A stretch of DNA of 64,000 bases from Bacillus sp. BHET2 (GTDB lineage: Bacteria; Bacillota; Bacilli; Bacillales; Bacillaceae_B): assembly GCF_005938125.1 (NCBI RefSeq), contig NZ_VCQN01000007.1:1-64000 (forward strand), in the 5' to 3' direction. The notes below the pieces were generated by a model. It searched no databases, was not told the origin of the DNA, and saw only the letters and a program-made list of their open reading frames with translations. The first letter of the stretch is position 1; the number at the start of each line of letters is the position of its first letter. The position numbers and the translations under genes were made by a program. Positions 1 through 8,049 of the stretch are shown piece by piece.

Positions 1-119
1 CACTTTTTCACTCCGTTGGCCTCCCTAGATGCTCCAATAATAGTAGTATACCGAAGGTCTAGTGAAGGTGATATAATGTGTTCATTTTTAATGAGCAAAA
101 AGTGTTAACTTTAGTTTAG

Positions 120-467
120 CGTTCACAGGAAGTCGCGAAGCAATTAGAAAAATCAGTTGGAAGTGTGCATTACCATATTCAATTATTGTATAAGGGAGGA
201 ATATTGGAACTAGTCAAAGAAAAGAAAAATGGGGGGATACTTGAAAAATATTATAAATCAAAAGCTACTCGATTTGTGATTCAAGAAGAAGATTCTAGTG
301 CTGCTTCTTCTATTTCAACCAATCTCATGTTAAACCAAGAAGAAAGAGAACAATTCCTGCTAGAACTAGAACAATTAATCGTAAGGTGGGAAAGTCAATT
401 AAAAAGCAGTGGAAATAAACAGGAATATAAAGTGTCATGTGCATTTGAAGTGGTTAAAGAGTCATGA
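120..467 (+). pseudogene. N-terminally truncated winged-helix (ArsR-like) regulator
   Basis: The reading frame opens right after an in-frame stop at 117-119 and has no ATG. It begins inside what looks like the recognition helix of a winged helix-turn-helix domain (residues like SQEVAKQLEKSVGSVHYHI), then runs through a wing and a Glu-rich helical tail. A GTG at 165 could start a 100-residue product, but that would lack most of the DNA-binding domain, so I read it as a regulator that lost its first 40-50 residues. Its stop overlaps the start of the downstream MFS gene (ATGA), the usual regulator-exporter coupling. A sequencing error in the first 120 bases is the alternative. Confidence 0.55.
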
Positions 468-1711
468 AGGGATCATTAAGGGAATGGAAATTGTCTGGAC
501 TTCTATTGAGTGCTGTTGGTATATCCTTTATTGGTGATTTTATTTATCTTGTCGCTTTAAATTTGTTTATTTTTGCTAAAACCGATTCTGTAGCTGCTGT
601 AGCTGGACTTTGGATCATTGGGCCTATTGCAGGTATTATTACTGGGTTTTGGGCAGGTAGCTTAGTAGATCGATTATACAAAAAATACATTATGATCATA
701 ACGGATATAATTAGAGGATGTCTTGTAGCCATCATCCCATTTTTGTCTGAGTTGTGGTCCATATATCTTTTATTATTTGTTATTAGCTTGTGTAGTTCTT
801 TTTTTAAGCCTGCATCGTCTGCTTATACAGTACAACTTGTACCGAAAGATAAATTGTTACGATACAATTCAATAAGTTCAATTCTAATAACAGGATCATT
901 AGTAGTCGGTCCTGCCATTGCAGGTGCATTAGTGCAAATTAGTTCATATCAAGCTGCAATTTGGTGTAATGCCTTATCCTTCTTCATTTCAGGGCTCATA
1001 ATATTGTTTTTACCAAACTTACATTTAGAATCTGAATTCATTGAAAGAAAAATGAAATACTTTAGTATCATATTAAATGATTTGAGAATAGTATTTAACT
1101 TTCTAAAGAAAAACCTTTACTTCTTAGCAGTTTATATATTATTTCAATTCATTATGACCTTAGCGATAGCATTGGATTCACAGGAAGTTATTTTTACACA
1201 AAAAGTAATTGGCCTAACAGAAACCCAGTTTAGCTTGCTAATGAGCATAACAGGTATCGGCTATCTTGTAGGATCTCTAATTATGTCTGTATTTGCAAGC
1301 AAGATTACCATCTCATATTTGATTGGTCTTGGTTCTATCCTGTTTAGTGCAGGATATATTATCTATGCCTTTTCTACCACATTTTTTGTAGCAAGCTTAG
1401 GTTTTGTCATACTAGGTTTCTTCTCATCATTTGCTAATACTGGATTTCAAACATTTATTCAAAAGAGCATACCGTCACATCAAATGGCGCGGATTGGTAC
1501 TACATTGAGTTTATTCCAGAGTTCGTTACTAATTGTATTGATATTATCTGCCGGTTTTTTAAGTGAAGCAGTTGGTGTCAAAAATCTTGTGATTGGTACT
1601 ACACTGGTTATTGCCTTTATGGCCGGTTTCTTATGTTTATTAACGATAGTCTCATACACAAGACAAAAGCATAGTGTAACTCCTACTCAAATTGTTAAAG
1701 AAGAGATTTAA
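464..1711 (+). CDS. MFS transporter (drug-efflux type)
   Basis: 415 residues with about twelve hydrophobic segments and the MFS signature after TM2 (GSLVDRLYKKYIM, close to GxLaDRxGrR). The overall pattern (SSIL..GPAIAGAL, FQTFIQKSIPSHQMAR) is that of MefA/YfmO-like efflux carriers that use the proton gradient at the plasma membrane. It starts inside the stop codon of the truncated regulator, so translation is probably coupled. The substrate cannot be told from sequence. The family is clear; resistance to a particular drug would be speculation. Confidence 0.85.
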   Translation: MKGSLREWKLSGLLLSAVGISFIGDFIYLVALNLFIFAKTDSVAAVAGLWIIGPIAGIITGFWAGSLVDRLYKKYIMIITDIIRGCLVAIIPFLSELWSIYLLLFVISLCSSFFKPASSAYTVQLVPKDKLLRYNSISSILITGSLVVGPAIAGALVQISSYQAAIWCNALSFFISGLIILFLPNLHLESEFIERKMKYFSIILNDLRIVFNFLKKNLYFLAVYILFQFIMTLAIALDSQEVIFTQKVIGLTETQFSLLMSITGIGYLVGSLIMSVFASKITISYLIGLGSILFSAGYIIYAFSTTFFVASLGFVILGFFSSFANTGFQTFIQKSIPSHQMARIGTTLSLFQSSLLIVLILSAGFLSEAVGVKNLVIGTTLVIAFMAGFLCLLTIVSYTRQKHSVTPTQIVKEEI

Positions 1712-1814
1712 ACTAGTTTAATAAGACAACAAGGTTTTGTCCCTAAAAAATATACCCTTGTTTTGGAAGGTTTTTCTTGAATGAGCTCCACGATTTTGAA
1801 ATAATTGGTATTAA

Positions 1815-1835
1815 GTTAAGGGCAGGTTAGTGAAA
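1815..1835. repeat. tail of the dispersed cassette-boundary repeat
   Basis: The words GGGCAGGTTAGTG match the right-hand end of the palindromic repeat seen downstream of later genes (4801-4824, 11395-11420). Only the tail is present; the hairpin part is missing. It sits just before the ribosome binding site of the next lipoprotein gene. Confidence 0.45.
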
Positions 1836-1859
1836 GATTCAGCAAGGAGGGAATAGGGT

Positions 1860-2363
1860 TTGAGAAAGGTTATTTTATTTTTCAGTTTGTTATTATTTTT
1901 AGTTGCTTGTTCGAATGAAGAAGTGCAATACGAAGGAGCTCCATTAAATATTGCAGTAATTGGTGATATCCCAGAATTAAAAAATGAAAATATCCATTTT
2001 GAATTATTTTCATTAAAAGAGTTAAATGAGGATACATCAAATTTTCGTTCTAACTATAATGCAATTATGATAACACCATCAGTATTTGAGGAAGCATCAG
2101 ATGATAAGTTTGTAAAGACATATAAAGGATTAGAAACCCCAATTATATTTTTTGATTCGAATAAAAGGCATTTTCCATTTGTAAGTGAAGGAGTTACTTA
2201 TGAAACTGCTAATTTTGACTCTTTAGATAATGGCTCCCATACAACAATTTACATAAATGATGTAAATACGAACAAAGAGGATGCTTGGTTTTTTTATTTA
2301 GATGATAAAAATAACGTAGATGTACTATATAAAGATATTTTTAAAAAGATTGAGGAGTTATAG
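1860..2363 (+). CDS. small lipoprotein of unknown function, paralogue of 6124-6651
   Basis: 167 residues with a lipoprotein signal peptide (lipobox LVAC, Cys17), so it is expected outside the cell tethered to the membrane. It starts at a TTG behind AAGGAGGG. I do not recognise the family. The body reads as a compact alpha/beta fold (ILNIAVIGDIPELK-like strand, later TPIIFFDSNKRHFPFV). The lipoprotein at 6124 has the same order of motifs (LTIGVVGEAPNV, IPFFFIESKKSFVPFV), so the two are paralogues about 4 kb apart. A palindromic repeat follows 70 bp downstream. Confidence 0.7.
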   Translation: MRKVILFFSLLLFLVACSNEEVQYEGAPLNIAVIGDIPELKNENIHFELFSLKELNEDTSNFRSNYNAIMITPSVFEEASDDKFVKTYKGLETPIIFFDSNKRHFPFVSEGVTYETANFDSLDNGSHTTIYINDVNTNKEDAWFFYLDDKNNVDVLYKDIFKKIEEL

Positions 2364-2430
2364 GAATAGAATGATTCCTTATATCGTAACAAGAGTTAAT
2401 CAAAGTGTGGGAAAGGATTATTACTTCAAT

Positions 2431-2513
2431 TAAAGGGGGCAATAGCTGAAGATCCGGCAGCTGACTCTTCAGCTATTTTTTCTTCATCTGTTAACGAGAA
2501 GGATAGTTGAACA
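2431..2513 (+). repeat. palindromic cassette-boundary repeat, copy A
   Basis: GGGGGC followed by a perfect 12-bp inverted repeat, AATAGCTGAAGA at 2441-2452 and TCTTCAGCTATT at 2466-2477, with a 13-nt loop and then a T-run, so it could also end transcription. The following 35 bp are conserved too. It is nearly identical to copy B (3791-3870), with about three substitutions in 80 bp. Confidence 0.8.
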
Positions 2514-2556
2514 ATCAAGCAGTAATAAGTGATAACAAGAAAAAGGTGGTGATAAA

Positions 2557-2790
2557 TTGTTAAAGATTTTGCACATTATTTTATCAATATCAGTTATTTC
2601 ACTTGCAGGGTACGGATTGATTACTGGGAATTTTAAATTTCAACCATATATGATGTTGTTTTTAAGTTTAACAATGTTGGTAATGGGATTAAGGGAATTT
2701 CAAAAGGGACAAAAAGGTTACGGCTGGCTAAGTATAGTTGTATCTATATTTATCTTATTTGTATCAATCGAAAGTTTCTTATTGAAGTAA
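2557..2790 (+). CDS. small membrane protein, YczI/DUF3953-like
   Basis: 77 residues with three hydrophobic segments (about 4-22, 30-46, 57-75) and a short basic loop (REFQKGQKGYGW). Length and pattern match the DUF3953/YczI family of short Bacillus membrane proteins, whose function is unknown. TTG start 8 nt behind AAGGTGG. The stop codon abuts repeat copy C directly. Isolated gene in the accessory array. Confidence 0.6.
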   Translation: MLKILHIILSISVISLAGYGLITGNFKFQPYMMLFLSLTMLVMGLREFQKGQKGYGWLSIVVSIFILFVSIESFLLK

Positions 2791-2846
2791 AGGGGGCAAC
2801 AACTGAACAACAGCTGATTGATCTCCGGCTATTGATCAAAATCAAC
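2791..2846 (+). repeat. cassette-boundary repeat, copy C (diverged)
   Basis: Begins at the base after the stop codon of the preceding gene with AGGGGGCAACAACTGAAC, then AGCTGATTGATC and CGGCTATTGATC. Same word order as the other copies, but the arms pair poorly. Confidence 0.6.
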
Positions 2847-2966
2847 TAAGGATTTGGAGAATGTAAGTAGAAAACTAGACAATGAAGATTGAAAGATACA
2901 CTTGGCGGCACCAGCATAATATAAATGATTTTTTATTTGATCGTGTAGAGATAGGAGAAGAGCATT

Positions 2967-3767
2967 ATGAATTGTAAAGTTAGGATGGGGAGTATTCATT
3001 ATGAAGATAGAGGTGAAGGTACCCCACTATTAATCCTTCATTCTATGGGAACAGATCACCGAGCTATGATGGCTTGGATAGAACCTGTCTTTAAAGATAT
3101 TAATGGATATCGAAGAATTTACATAGATATTCCTGCACACGGACATAGTGATGTTGATGAAAAACTTAATTCAACAGATGATATTCTTATGAATATATTA
3201 GATTTTATAGATAGTGTATTTCCTGATGAGACCTTTTCTTTATTAGGTTTTTCTTTTGGTGGGTATTTAGCTCAAGGAATATTACATTTTAGACAAAAAC
3301 AAGTAAGGAGTATATGCTTGCTAGCTAGCGCACTTCATCTAAAAGAGAGAAATTTACCTGACAAAGTAATCTTAGAAAAGGATGAAGGAATACTTAGTAC
3401 ATTGGATTCGGATATAAAAAGTACTTTTGAAACTCTATTTGTTTACCAAAATAAAGAAAACCTTGATTGTTTTCTTAGGGAAATCCAACCAGGGCGGTTG
3501 TTAGCTAACAGAGAGTTCTTAACATCAAATTGGAAAGAAAAGGGATACTTTTTTACAGAAGAACCGTTTCTAGGTGTTTCAGATTTGAAGCAACCAGCAT
3601 TAATTATTCTTGGTAAACAAGATAGTATTTGCGGGTATGAAGATTATGATTTTCTCTTCAACAAGTTTCCTAATTCAACTTTTGTTATTTTAGATAAAGC
3701 AGGACATATGCTCACTATTGAAAAACGCGACATTGTACAACAACTAATTAGAGATTGGTTAGTATAA
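2967..3767 (+). CDS. alpha/beta hydrolase
   Basis: 266 residues with a complete alpha/beta-hydrolase triad: nucleophile elbow GFSFGG with Ser96, acid Asp219 in GKQDS, and His247 in AGHML, plus an oxyanion-hole region LHSMGTD near residue 25. A cytosolic serine hydrolase or esterase; the substrate is unknown. ATG start behind AGGAGAAG. Stand-alone gene followed 24 bp later by repeat copy B. Not enough is visible to place it in a subfamily. Confidence 0.85.
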   Translation: MNCKVRMGSIHYEDRGEGTPLLILHSMGTDHRAMMAWIEPVFKDINGYRRIYIDIPAHGHSDVDEKLNSTDDILMNILDFIDSVFPDETFSLLGFSFGGYLAQGILHFRQKQVRSICLLASALHLKERNLPDKVILEKDEGILSTLDSDIKSTFETLFVYQNKENLDCFLREIQPGRLLANREFLTSNWKEKGYFFTEEPFLGVSDLKQPALIILGKQDSICGYEDYDFLFNKFPNSTFVILDKAGHMLTIEKRDIVQQLIRDWLV

Positions 3768-3790
3768 GCGAATTCATTCTTGTCCGGTAT

Positions 3791-3870
3791 AGGGGGCAAT
3801 AGCTGAAGATCCGGCAGCTGACTCTTCAGCTATTTTTTCTTCATCCGTTAAAGAGCAGGATAGTTGAACA
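3791..3870 (+). repeat. palindromic cassette-boundary repeat, copy B
   Basis: Carries the same 12-bp inverted repeat (AATAGCTGAAGA / TCTTCAGCTATT) and flanks as copy A at 2434-2513; only about three of 80 positions differ. This is the closest pair in the family. Confidence 0.8.
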
Positions 3871-3944
3871 AGCCTAGAGTGAGTAAAATAAATAAAAATT
3901 ACGTTTTAGAATTTCAAATATACTCTGGAAATGAAGGTGAATAA

Positions 3945-4751
3945 ATGGTGCTGTCTGAAGAGACAGTTCATTCATTTAATTTAAATGGTGAAATTGTCCC
4001 TCTATTGGGTGGACAGAATACATCGGTAAGAGTGAATGACGCTGTATTAAAACCAGTAGAAGAAGTTCTGCATTATGAGTGGTTGTTAACTATTATTGAA
4101 AGGTTTAATCCTCAAGGTTATAGGCTATCGAAGCCTGTTAGAAGCAATAAAGGTACATTTGTGAGTGGAGGTTGGATTTGTACTCAGTTTGAATGCGGTG
4201 AGGAAGAAAACGGTCGTATCAAAGAGAAACTTCAGGTAGCAAGATTATTTCACCATGACTTATCTAATATCAACGTCAAAGACATGGTACAAGTTGATAA
4301 TCGCTGGGCTAAGGCTCATCGAATAGCATGGCAAACGGAAGAGATATCGAAAGAGCTACCTAATAAAACAAGAAAAATAATCAATGATTTGCTTCTAAAA
4401 GTAAGCTTAAACGAACATTATAAAGTACAAATTGTTCATGCGGATTTATCAGGAAACATTCTTTTTGAGGAAGTTTTGCCACCTTTAGTCATTGATTTCT
4501 CTCCAACTGTAGCACCAGTTGAATATGCAGAAGCTATATTAGTATGTGATTGTATTGCTTGGCAAGGGAGTAAAGTTTCTGAGATAGATGTTCTTTCTAA
4601 TAATGAATTTTATAAAGAAATGATTATTAGAGCTGTAGTGTTCCGATTAGCTGTTGAAGCTATTTTCTCGGGAAACAATGTGAATAGATTTATTGAACAG
4701 TATAGTTTATTTAAACCAATTATTGATTATATAGAATTGTGTACTTATTGA
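3945..4751 (+). CDS. aminoglycoside phosphotransferase-like kinase (TIGR02569-like)
   Basis: 268 residues. The Brenner-type catalytic loop HADLSGN (His165, Asp167, Asn171) and the metal-binding VIDFSP (Asp184) are present in the right order and spacing, which places it in the APH/ChoK kinase-like superfamily. The N-terminal half is short (PLLGGQNTSVRV, ILKPV) as in the TIGR02569 group found in Bacillus. ATP-dependent phosphorylation of a small molecule is the likely activity; real antibiotic resistance is not implied. Followed 6 bp later by repeat copy D. Confidence 0.7.
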   Translation: MVLSEETVHSFNLNGEIVPLLGGQNTSVRVNDAVLKPVEEVLHYEWLLTIIERFNPQGYRLSKPVRSNKGTFVSGGWICTQFECGEEENGRIKEKLQVARLFHHDLSNINVKDMVQVDNRWAKAHRIAWQTEEISKELPNKTRKIINDLLLKVSLNEHYKVQIVHADLSGNILFEEVLPPLVIDFSPTVAPVEYAEAILVCDCIAWQGSKVSEIDVLSNNEFYKEMIIRAVVFRLAVEAIFSGNNVNRFIEQYSLFKPIIDYIELCTY

Positions 4752-4755
4752 ACTA

Positions 4756-4824
4756 ATGGGGCAATAACCGAAGATCAGCTAGTTGATTCGGCTATTGCCC
4801 CTCTTCAATTATTGGGCAGGTTTA
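4756..4824 (+). repeat. palindromic cassette-boundary repeat, copy D (best hairpin)
   Basis: 15-bp arms with one mismatch, 4758-4772 (GGGGCAATAACCGAA) and 4787-4801 (TTCGGCTATTGCCCC), around a 14-nt loop that contains GATCAGCTAG. Then comes the conserved tail CTCTTCAATTATTGGGCAGG. It starts within 6 bp of the preceding stop codon. Confidence 0.8.
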
Positions 4825-4879
4825 CAGAGGAATAATAATGCCAAGTAAATCTAGACATGAATCTTTGGAGGAGATTAGT

Positions 4880-5437
4880 TTGCTAAAAGAATTTGAAATG
4901 TTGTCGAAATTAGAGACTAAGCACTTAACACTTCGAAAAATAAATAGACAAGATATTGAGGATATTTTTTATTATGGTTCCAATCCTAATGTCTCTAAAA
5001 GAGTAAGCTGGGAGACACATAAATCAAAAGAAGATACTGAGCGATTTATTGATGCAGTACTTGAAGGTTATAGTCAAAATAATAAAGCTCTTTGGGGTAT
5101 GGAGTTGAAGTCTACTGGAAAGATTATCGGAACGATTGATTTTGTAACTATTAATCATAAACACAATAATGCGGAGCTTGGATATGTACTGTCTGAGGAC
5201 TACTGGGGTAATGGGCTCACCACAGAAGCTACACAAAAAATAGTTGAAGTTGGTTTTACAGAACTAGGATTGGTCCGTATCCAAGCCAGATGTTTTGTTG
5301 AAAACATAGGCTCTCAAAGAGTAATGGAGAAAGTTGGTATGTCTTTTGAAGGATTAATTAGAAAAGGAATGTTCGCTAAAGGAGAGTACCAAGACTTAAA
5401 GCTCTATTCAATCTTTGCAGAAGAGTTCCAAGGATAA
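4880..5437 (+). CDS. GNAT family N-acetyltransferase (RimJ/RimL type)
   Basis: About 185 residues with the RimJ/RimL pattern: LETKHLTLRKINRQDIEDI at the start, the acetyl-CoA motif LGYVLSEDYWGNGLTTEA, and the C-terminal VENIGSQRVMEKVGM. It probably acetylates a primary amine from acetyl-CoA in the cytosol. I chose the TTG at 4880 because GGAGGAG (4867-4873) lies 6 nt before it. An upstream in-frame ATG at 4838 would add fourteen residues that look non-coding. Lies between repeat copies D and E. Confidence 0.85.
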   Translation: MLKEFEMLSKLETKHLTLRKINRQDIEDIFYYGSNPNVSKRVSWETHKSKEDTERFIDAVLEGYSQNNKALWGMELKSTGKIIGTIDFVTINHKHNNAELGYVLSEDYWGNGLTTEATQKIVEVGFTELGLVRIQARCFVENIGSQRVMEKVGMSFEGLIRKGMFAKGEYQDLKLYSIFAEEFQG

Positions 5438-5468
5438 TTATATTTACTAATTAAGAGGGGACAGTCCA

Positions 5469-5553
5469 TAGGGGGCAATCATTTAGAAATAACTGAACAT
5501 CACCTAATTGATCAACGGCTATTTCCCTTCTTCAATTGGGAAGTTGGTCTGTT
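5469..5553 (+). repeat. cassette-boundary repeat, copy E (with insertion)
   Basis: GGGGGCAAT, an extra nine or so bases, then ATAACTGAACATCACCTAAT, TGATCAACGGCTATTTCCC and TTCTTCAATTGGG. The usual words are in order, but the left arm is split. Confidence 0.6.
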
Positions 5554-5666
5554 TCGAAACATTAAGTGAGCAGCTAACGTCTAAATAATATATACCACTG
5601 GACTAAAAATCTAGAGTGTAACTTTAATCAGGTTTTTAATAGCAAGGTCAAGGGAAAGGGGATAAC

Positions 5667-5954
5667 ATGTTTAAAACATTATCAAGCAAACTTGCAGCTA
5701 TAATTTTATTGGTTTTTGTAATCGAGTTTATTTTCTTTGTGGTATCTATATTTTCTAATAATGGTTTTGGAGCAATTGTGAATTTTCTTCGATTTGCCCC
5801 GATAACCGCAATTTTAGGTTTGATATTTGGTTTGTTAGGGACTAAAAGAGAAACTGGCATAGGTAAAACAATATCAATAATTACCTTAATTATCAGTATT
5901 ATTTTTGCGGTTTTTTTCTTGTTCTTTTTGTTTGGTTATACATTTGGAGGTTAA
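5667..5954 (+). CDS. small three-TM membrane protein
   Basis: 95 residues, almost entirely hydrophobic, with segments at about 8-27, 33-52 and 65-92 and a short polar loop (GTKRETGIGK). The layout (two helices, basic loop, one helix) resembles small DUF-type Bacillus membrane proteins, but I do not recognise a named family. ATG at 5667 behind AAAGGGG. Followed at once by a partial boundary-repeat tail, as for its neighbours. Confidence 0.65.
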   Translation: MFKTLSSKLAAIILLVFVIEFIFFVVSIFSNNGFGAIVNFLRFAPITAILGLIFGLLGTKRETGIGKTISIITLIISIIFAVFFLFFLFGYTFGG

Positions 5955-5988
5955 GGGAAGCCTCTTCAATGATTGGATAGGTTAACGG
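5955..5988 (+). repeat. partial cassette-boundary repeat (tail only)
   Basis: GGGAAGCCTCTTCAATGATT followed by GGATAGGTTAAC matches the tail of copy D (CCTCTTCAATTATTGGGCAGG). It starts right after the stop codon of the small membrane protein. Confidence 0.5.
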
Positions 5989-6123
5989 AAAAATGAAAGC
6001 CTTTTCAGAAAAGGTGTCGTGAATTGTGAAGGGAAAGGTAGAACGATTAGCGTAAATACATATTGACCAATAATCAGATAATTAATGCCGGCTTTCAAAA
6101 TTTGAATATTTTAGGAGGACGGG

Positions 6124-6651
6124 ATGAAGAAAAAGATTATATACTTTTTATTACTTGTTTTATCAATTTTAACGGCATGTAGTGATGATCAAAATGAAAT
6201 AAAGAATAGTCCTCTATATGAAGGGAAAGAATTGACAATTGGTGTCGTGGGAGAGGCTCCGAATGTTCGCGAGAAAAATATAATATTTAAAAACATCATA
6301 TTAGAGGATTTAAACCAAGAGAATCTTTCTGAAGAATATTGTGCAATATTTATTATGAAAAATCATTTATCTGAGGCAGCTAAAGCCCCTTTTGCAAAAA
6401 TTTACAAGGAATCGGGTATCCCATTTTTCTTTATTGAATCGAAAAAATCCTTTGTACCTTTCGTAGATGAAGAAACCGACTATGAAGAATTTCCTGCTAC
6501 AAAATCAGGAGATTATGCTACTGGATACTACCAATCTGGTGAGGATGGTACATATTGGGGATATGGTCTTTATAATAATACAGTCAACGAAACGAACATT
6601 TTAGATGTTTACTCTAGGATTTTTAAAACAATCGATTCCAAAAGTTTATAA
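6124..6651 (+). CDS. small lipoprotein, paralogue of 1860-2363
   Basis: 175 residues; signal peptide with lipobox LTAC (Cys19), so a membrane-anchored extracellular protein. ATG behind TAGGAGGACGGG. Shared features with the lipoprotein at 1860 are an early strand LTIGVVGEAPNV, a central IFIMKNHLSEAAK, and IPFFFIESKKSFVPFVDEE. I do not recognise a characterised family. Two copies in one short accessory region suggest either a local duplication or separate capture of related units. Confidence 0.7.
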   Translation: MKKKIIYFLLLVLSILTACSDDQNEIKNSPLYEGKELTIGVVGEAPNVREKNIIFKNIILEDLNQENLSEEYCAIFIMKNHLSEAAKAPFAKIYKESGIPFFFIESKKSFVPFVDEETDYEEFPATKSGDYATGYYQSGEDGTYWGYGLYNNTVNETNILDVYSRIFKTIDSKSL

Positions 6652-6827
6652 AGGTAAAGGAAATAATATTATCGCTGGGGCTCCCAAAGTTTTTCATTAA
6701 AAATAACTTGAAAGGCTTATTCAAAAGGGAAAATGATAACATTATGGTGAGATGTGCTTGAATTTGTGATACCACAGCTGGAGGACTTATTGAACAATGT
6801 CTTTTAAATAAAAAGGTGGGTTTAGCA

Positions 6828-7321
6828 ATGGGCGTTAGAAATCATTTGATTGAAGGGGTTCCTGCACAGGCAAAACAACTGTCTGTAATGAATTGCAGCG
6901 GCGCGGTTATCAAGCGATTCATGGTGACCGTGAATTGGCCTATCAAGGCGATTCGGAAACGGGTGAAAAGACCGATACTGCCTCGCACGAGAACCACATA
7001 TGGGACGTGGATAAGGTAAAAGAGTTGGTCGATAACAAGAATGAGCCAGTAACATTTTTCTGCGGTGGGTCTCGAAACTTCTCGAAATTTATCGATCTAT
7101 TTGATGGTGTGTTTGTTCTCGAGGTTGATAGTGAAACATTAAGCCGACGACTGGACGAGCGACCGGAAAATGAATTTGGAGGGAAGAAGTCGGAACGGGA
7201 GCTAATTGCTCGTTTGCATCATACGAAAGAAGACATTCCTCAAAATGGAACGATCATTGATGCAACTGCACCGATTGAGCACGTAGTCGATGCGATCGTC
7301 CGTCAAATCGAAGAAGAATAG
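6828..7321 (+). pseudogene. P-loop nucleotide/shikimate-kinase-like gene, frameshifted in Walker A
   Basis: The first frame (ATG 6828) reads MGVRNHLIEGV, and then the P-loop is garbled. From about 6870 the next frame reads CTGKTTVCNELQRRGYQAI and continues to a normal C-terminus (VTFFCGGSRNFSKFIDLFDG, RLDERPENEFGG, DIPQNGTIIDATAPI). Joining the frames restores a GxxGxGKTT kinase of about 165 residues if one base is put back near 6860-6866. This is either a recent inactivating deletion or a sequencing error. The family is a Bacillus AAA/adenylate-kinase-like protein of unknown substrate. Confidence 0.75.
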
Positions 7322-7360
7322 CTTAAGAAATGCGCAACAATGGATGGCAACCTACTGAAT

Positions 7361-7422
7361 GGGGGCAACTGTTCAGCATTAGCGGCTAGTGCCATTCAGC
7401 AATAATCAGGGCAGTTTGTAGA
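7361..7422 (+). repeat. cassette-boundary repeat, copy F (diverged)
   Basis: GGGGGCAACTGTTCAGCATT, then GCGGCTAGTGCCATTCAGC and ATCAGGGCAGTTTG. The opening and the tail match the family while the middle is diverged. Lies 40 bp after the pseudogene stop. Confidence 0.5.
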
Positions 7423-7502
7423 AGATAAGCCTATTCAGTTATAAGCAAGTTTCAACAACCAATTACAGGTATTGAAACTGCCAGGAATATAGGAGGTAAA
7501 GG

Positions 7503-7940
7503 ATGAAAATCAATAGAATGGATCATGTAAGTATAAACGTAAATGATCTTTCAAAGGCTAAAGAATTTTTTATTGATTTAGGACTTGAAGTGAAAGCGGA
7601 ATGGGAGATGGATGGAGAATTGTTGGACAGGGTCGTTGGCCTTAAAGATGTAAAAACGTCATGTGTAGGGATGGGCATGCCGGACGGTCAGACATGGATA
7701 GAGCTCGTCAATTATCGTACACCGGCAGATGATAAAGGTATTCAGAAAACGTTTCCCAACACATTGGGTATCCGACATATTTGCTTTGCTGTTGAAGATC
7801 TTGAAACCATGGTTGCCCATTTGAAAATGAAGGGTACGGAGATCTTTAATGAGATACAGCAGTATGAAGAAAGTTATAAATTATGCTCCGTTCGTGGTCC
7901 GGAGGGGATTATTTTAGAGCTGGCGGAGGAAATCAGATAA
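7503..7940 (+). CDS. VOC-family (glyoxalase/bleomycin-resistance fold) protein
   Basis: 145 residues with two beta-alpha-beta-beta-beta modules. MDHVSINVNDLSKAKEFF at the start and RHICFAVEDLETMVAHLK at about 90 are the two strand-helix units; His8, His at about 93, and Glu in ILELAEE are plausible metal ligands. A cytosolic metalloenzyme or binding protein such as a glyoxalase-like lyase; no substrate can be assigned. ATG 7503 sits behind ATAGGAGG. One of four VOC-type genes in the window. Confidence 0.85.
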   Translation: MKINRMDHVSINVNDLSKAKEFFIDLGLEVKAEWEMDGELLDRVVGLKDVKTSCVGMGMPDGQTWIELVNYRTPADDKGIQKTFPNTLGIRHICFAVEDLETMVAHLKMKGTEIFNEIQQYEESYKLCSVRGPEGIILELAEEIR

Positions 7941-8049
7941 ATATGGATGGATTTTTTAATTTCAATAAACGAGAGGCATTAACTGAAGTTAGCTTTTTTA
8001 CTTTAGGATCGTGCCCATACATTACTCCAGACTTTATAGGTGATTTAAA

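Noticed and set aside
464..1711. Named macrolide or tetracycline resistance determinant
   Set aside because: The sequence supports only a generic MFS efflux carrier; no drug-specific motif is visible.
6816..7019. Separate small gene
   Set aside because: Its sequence after residue 15 is the out-of-frame reading of the P-loop kinase; the true gene continues in the other frame.
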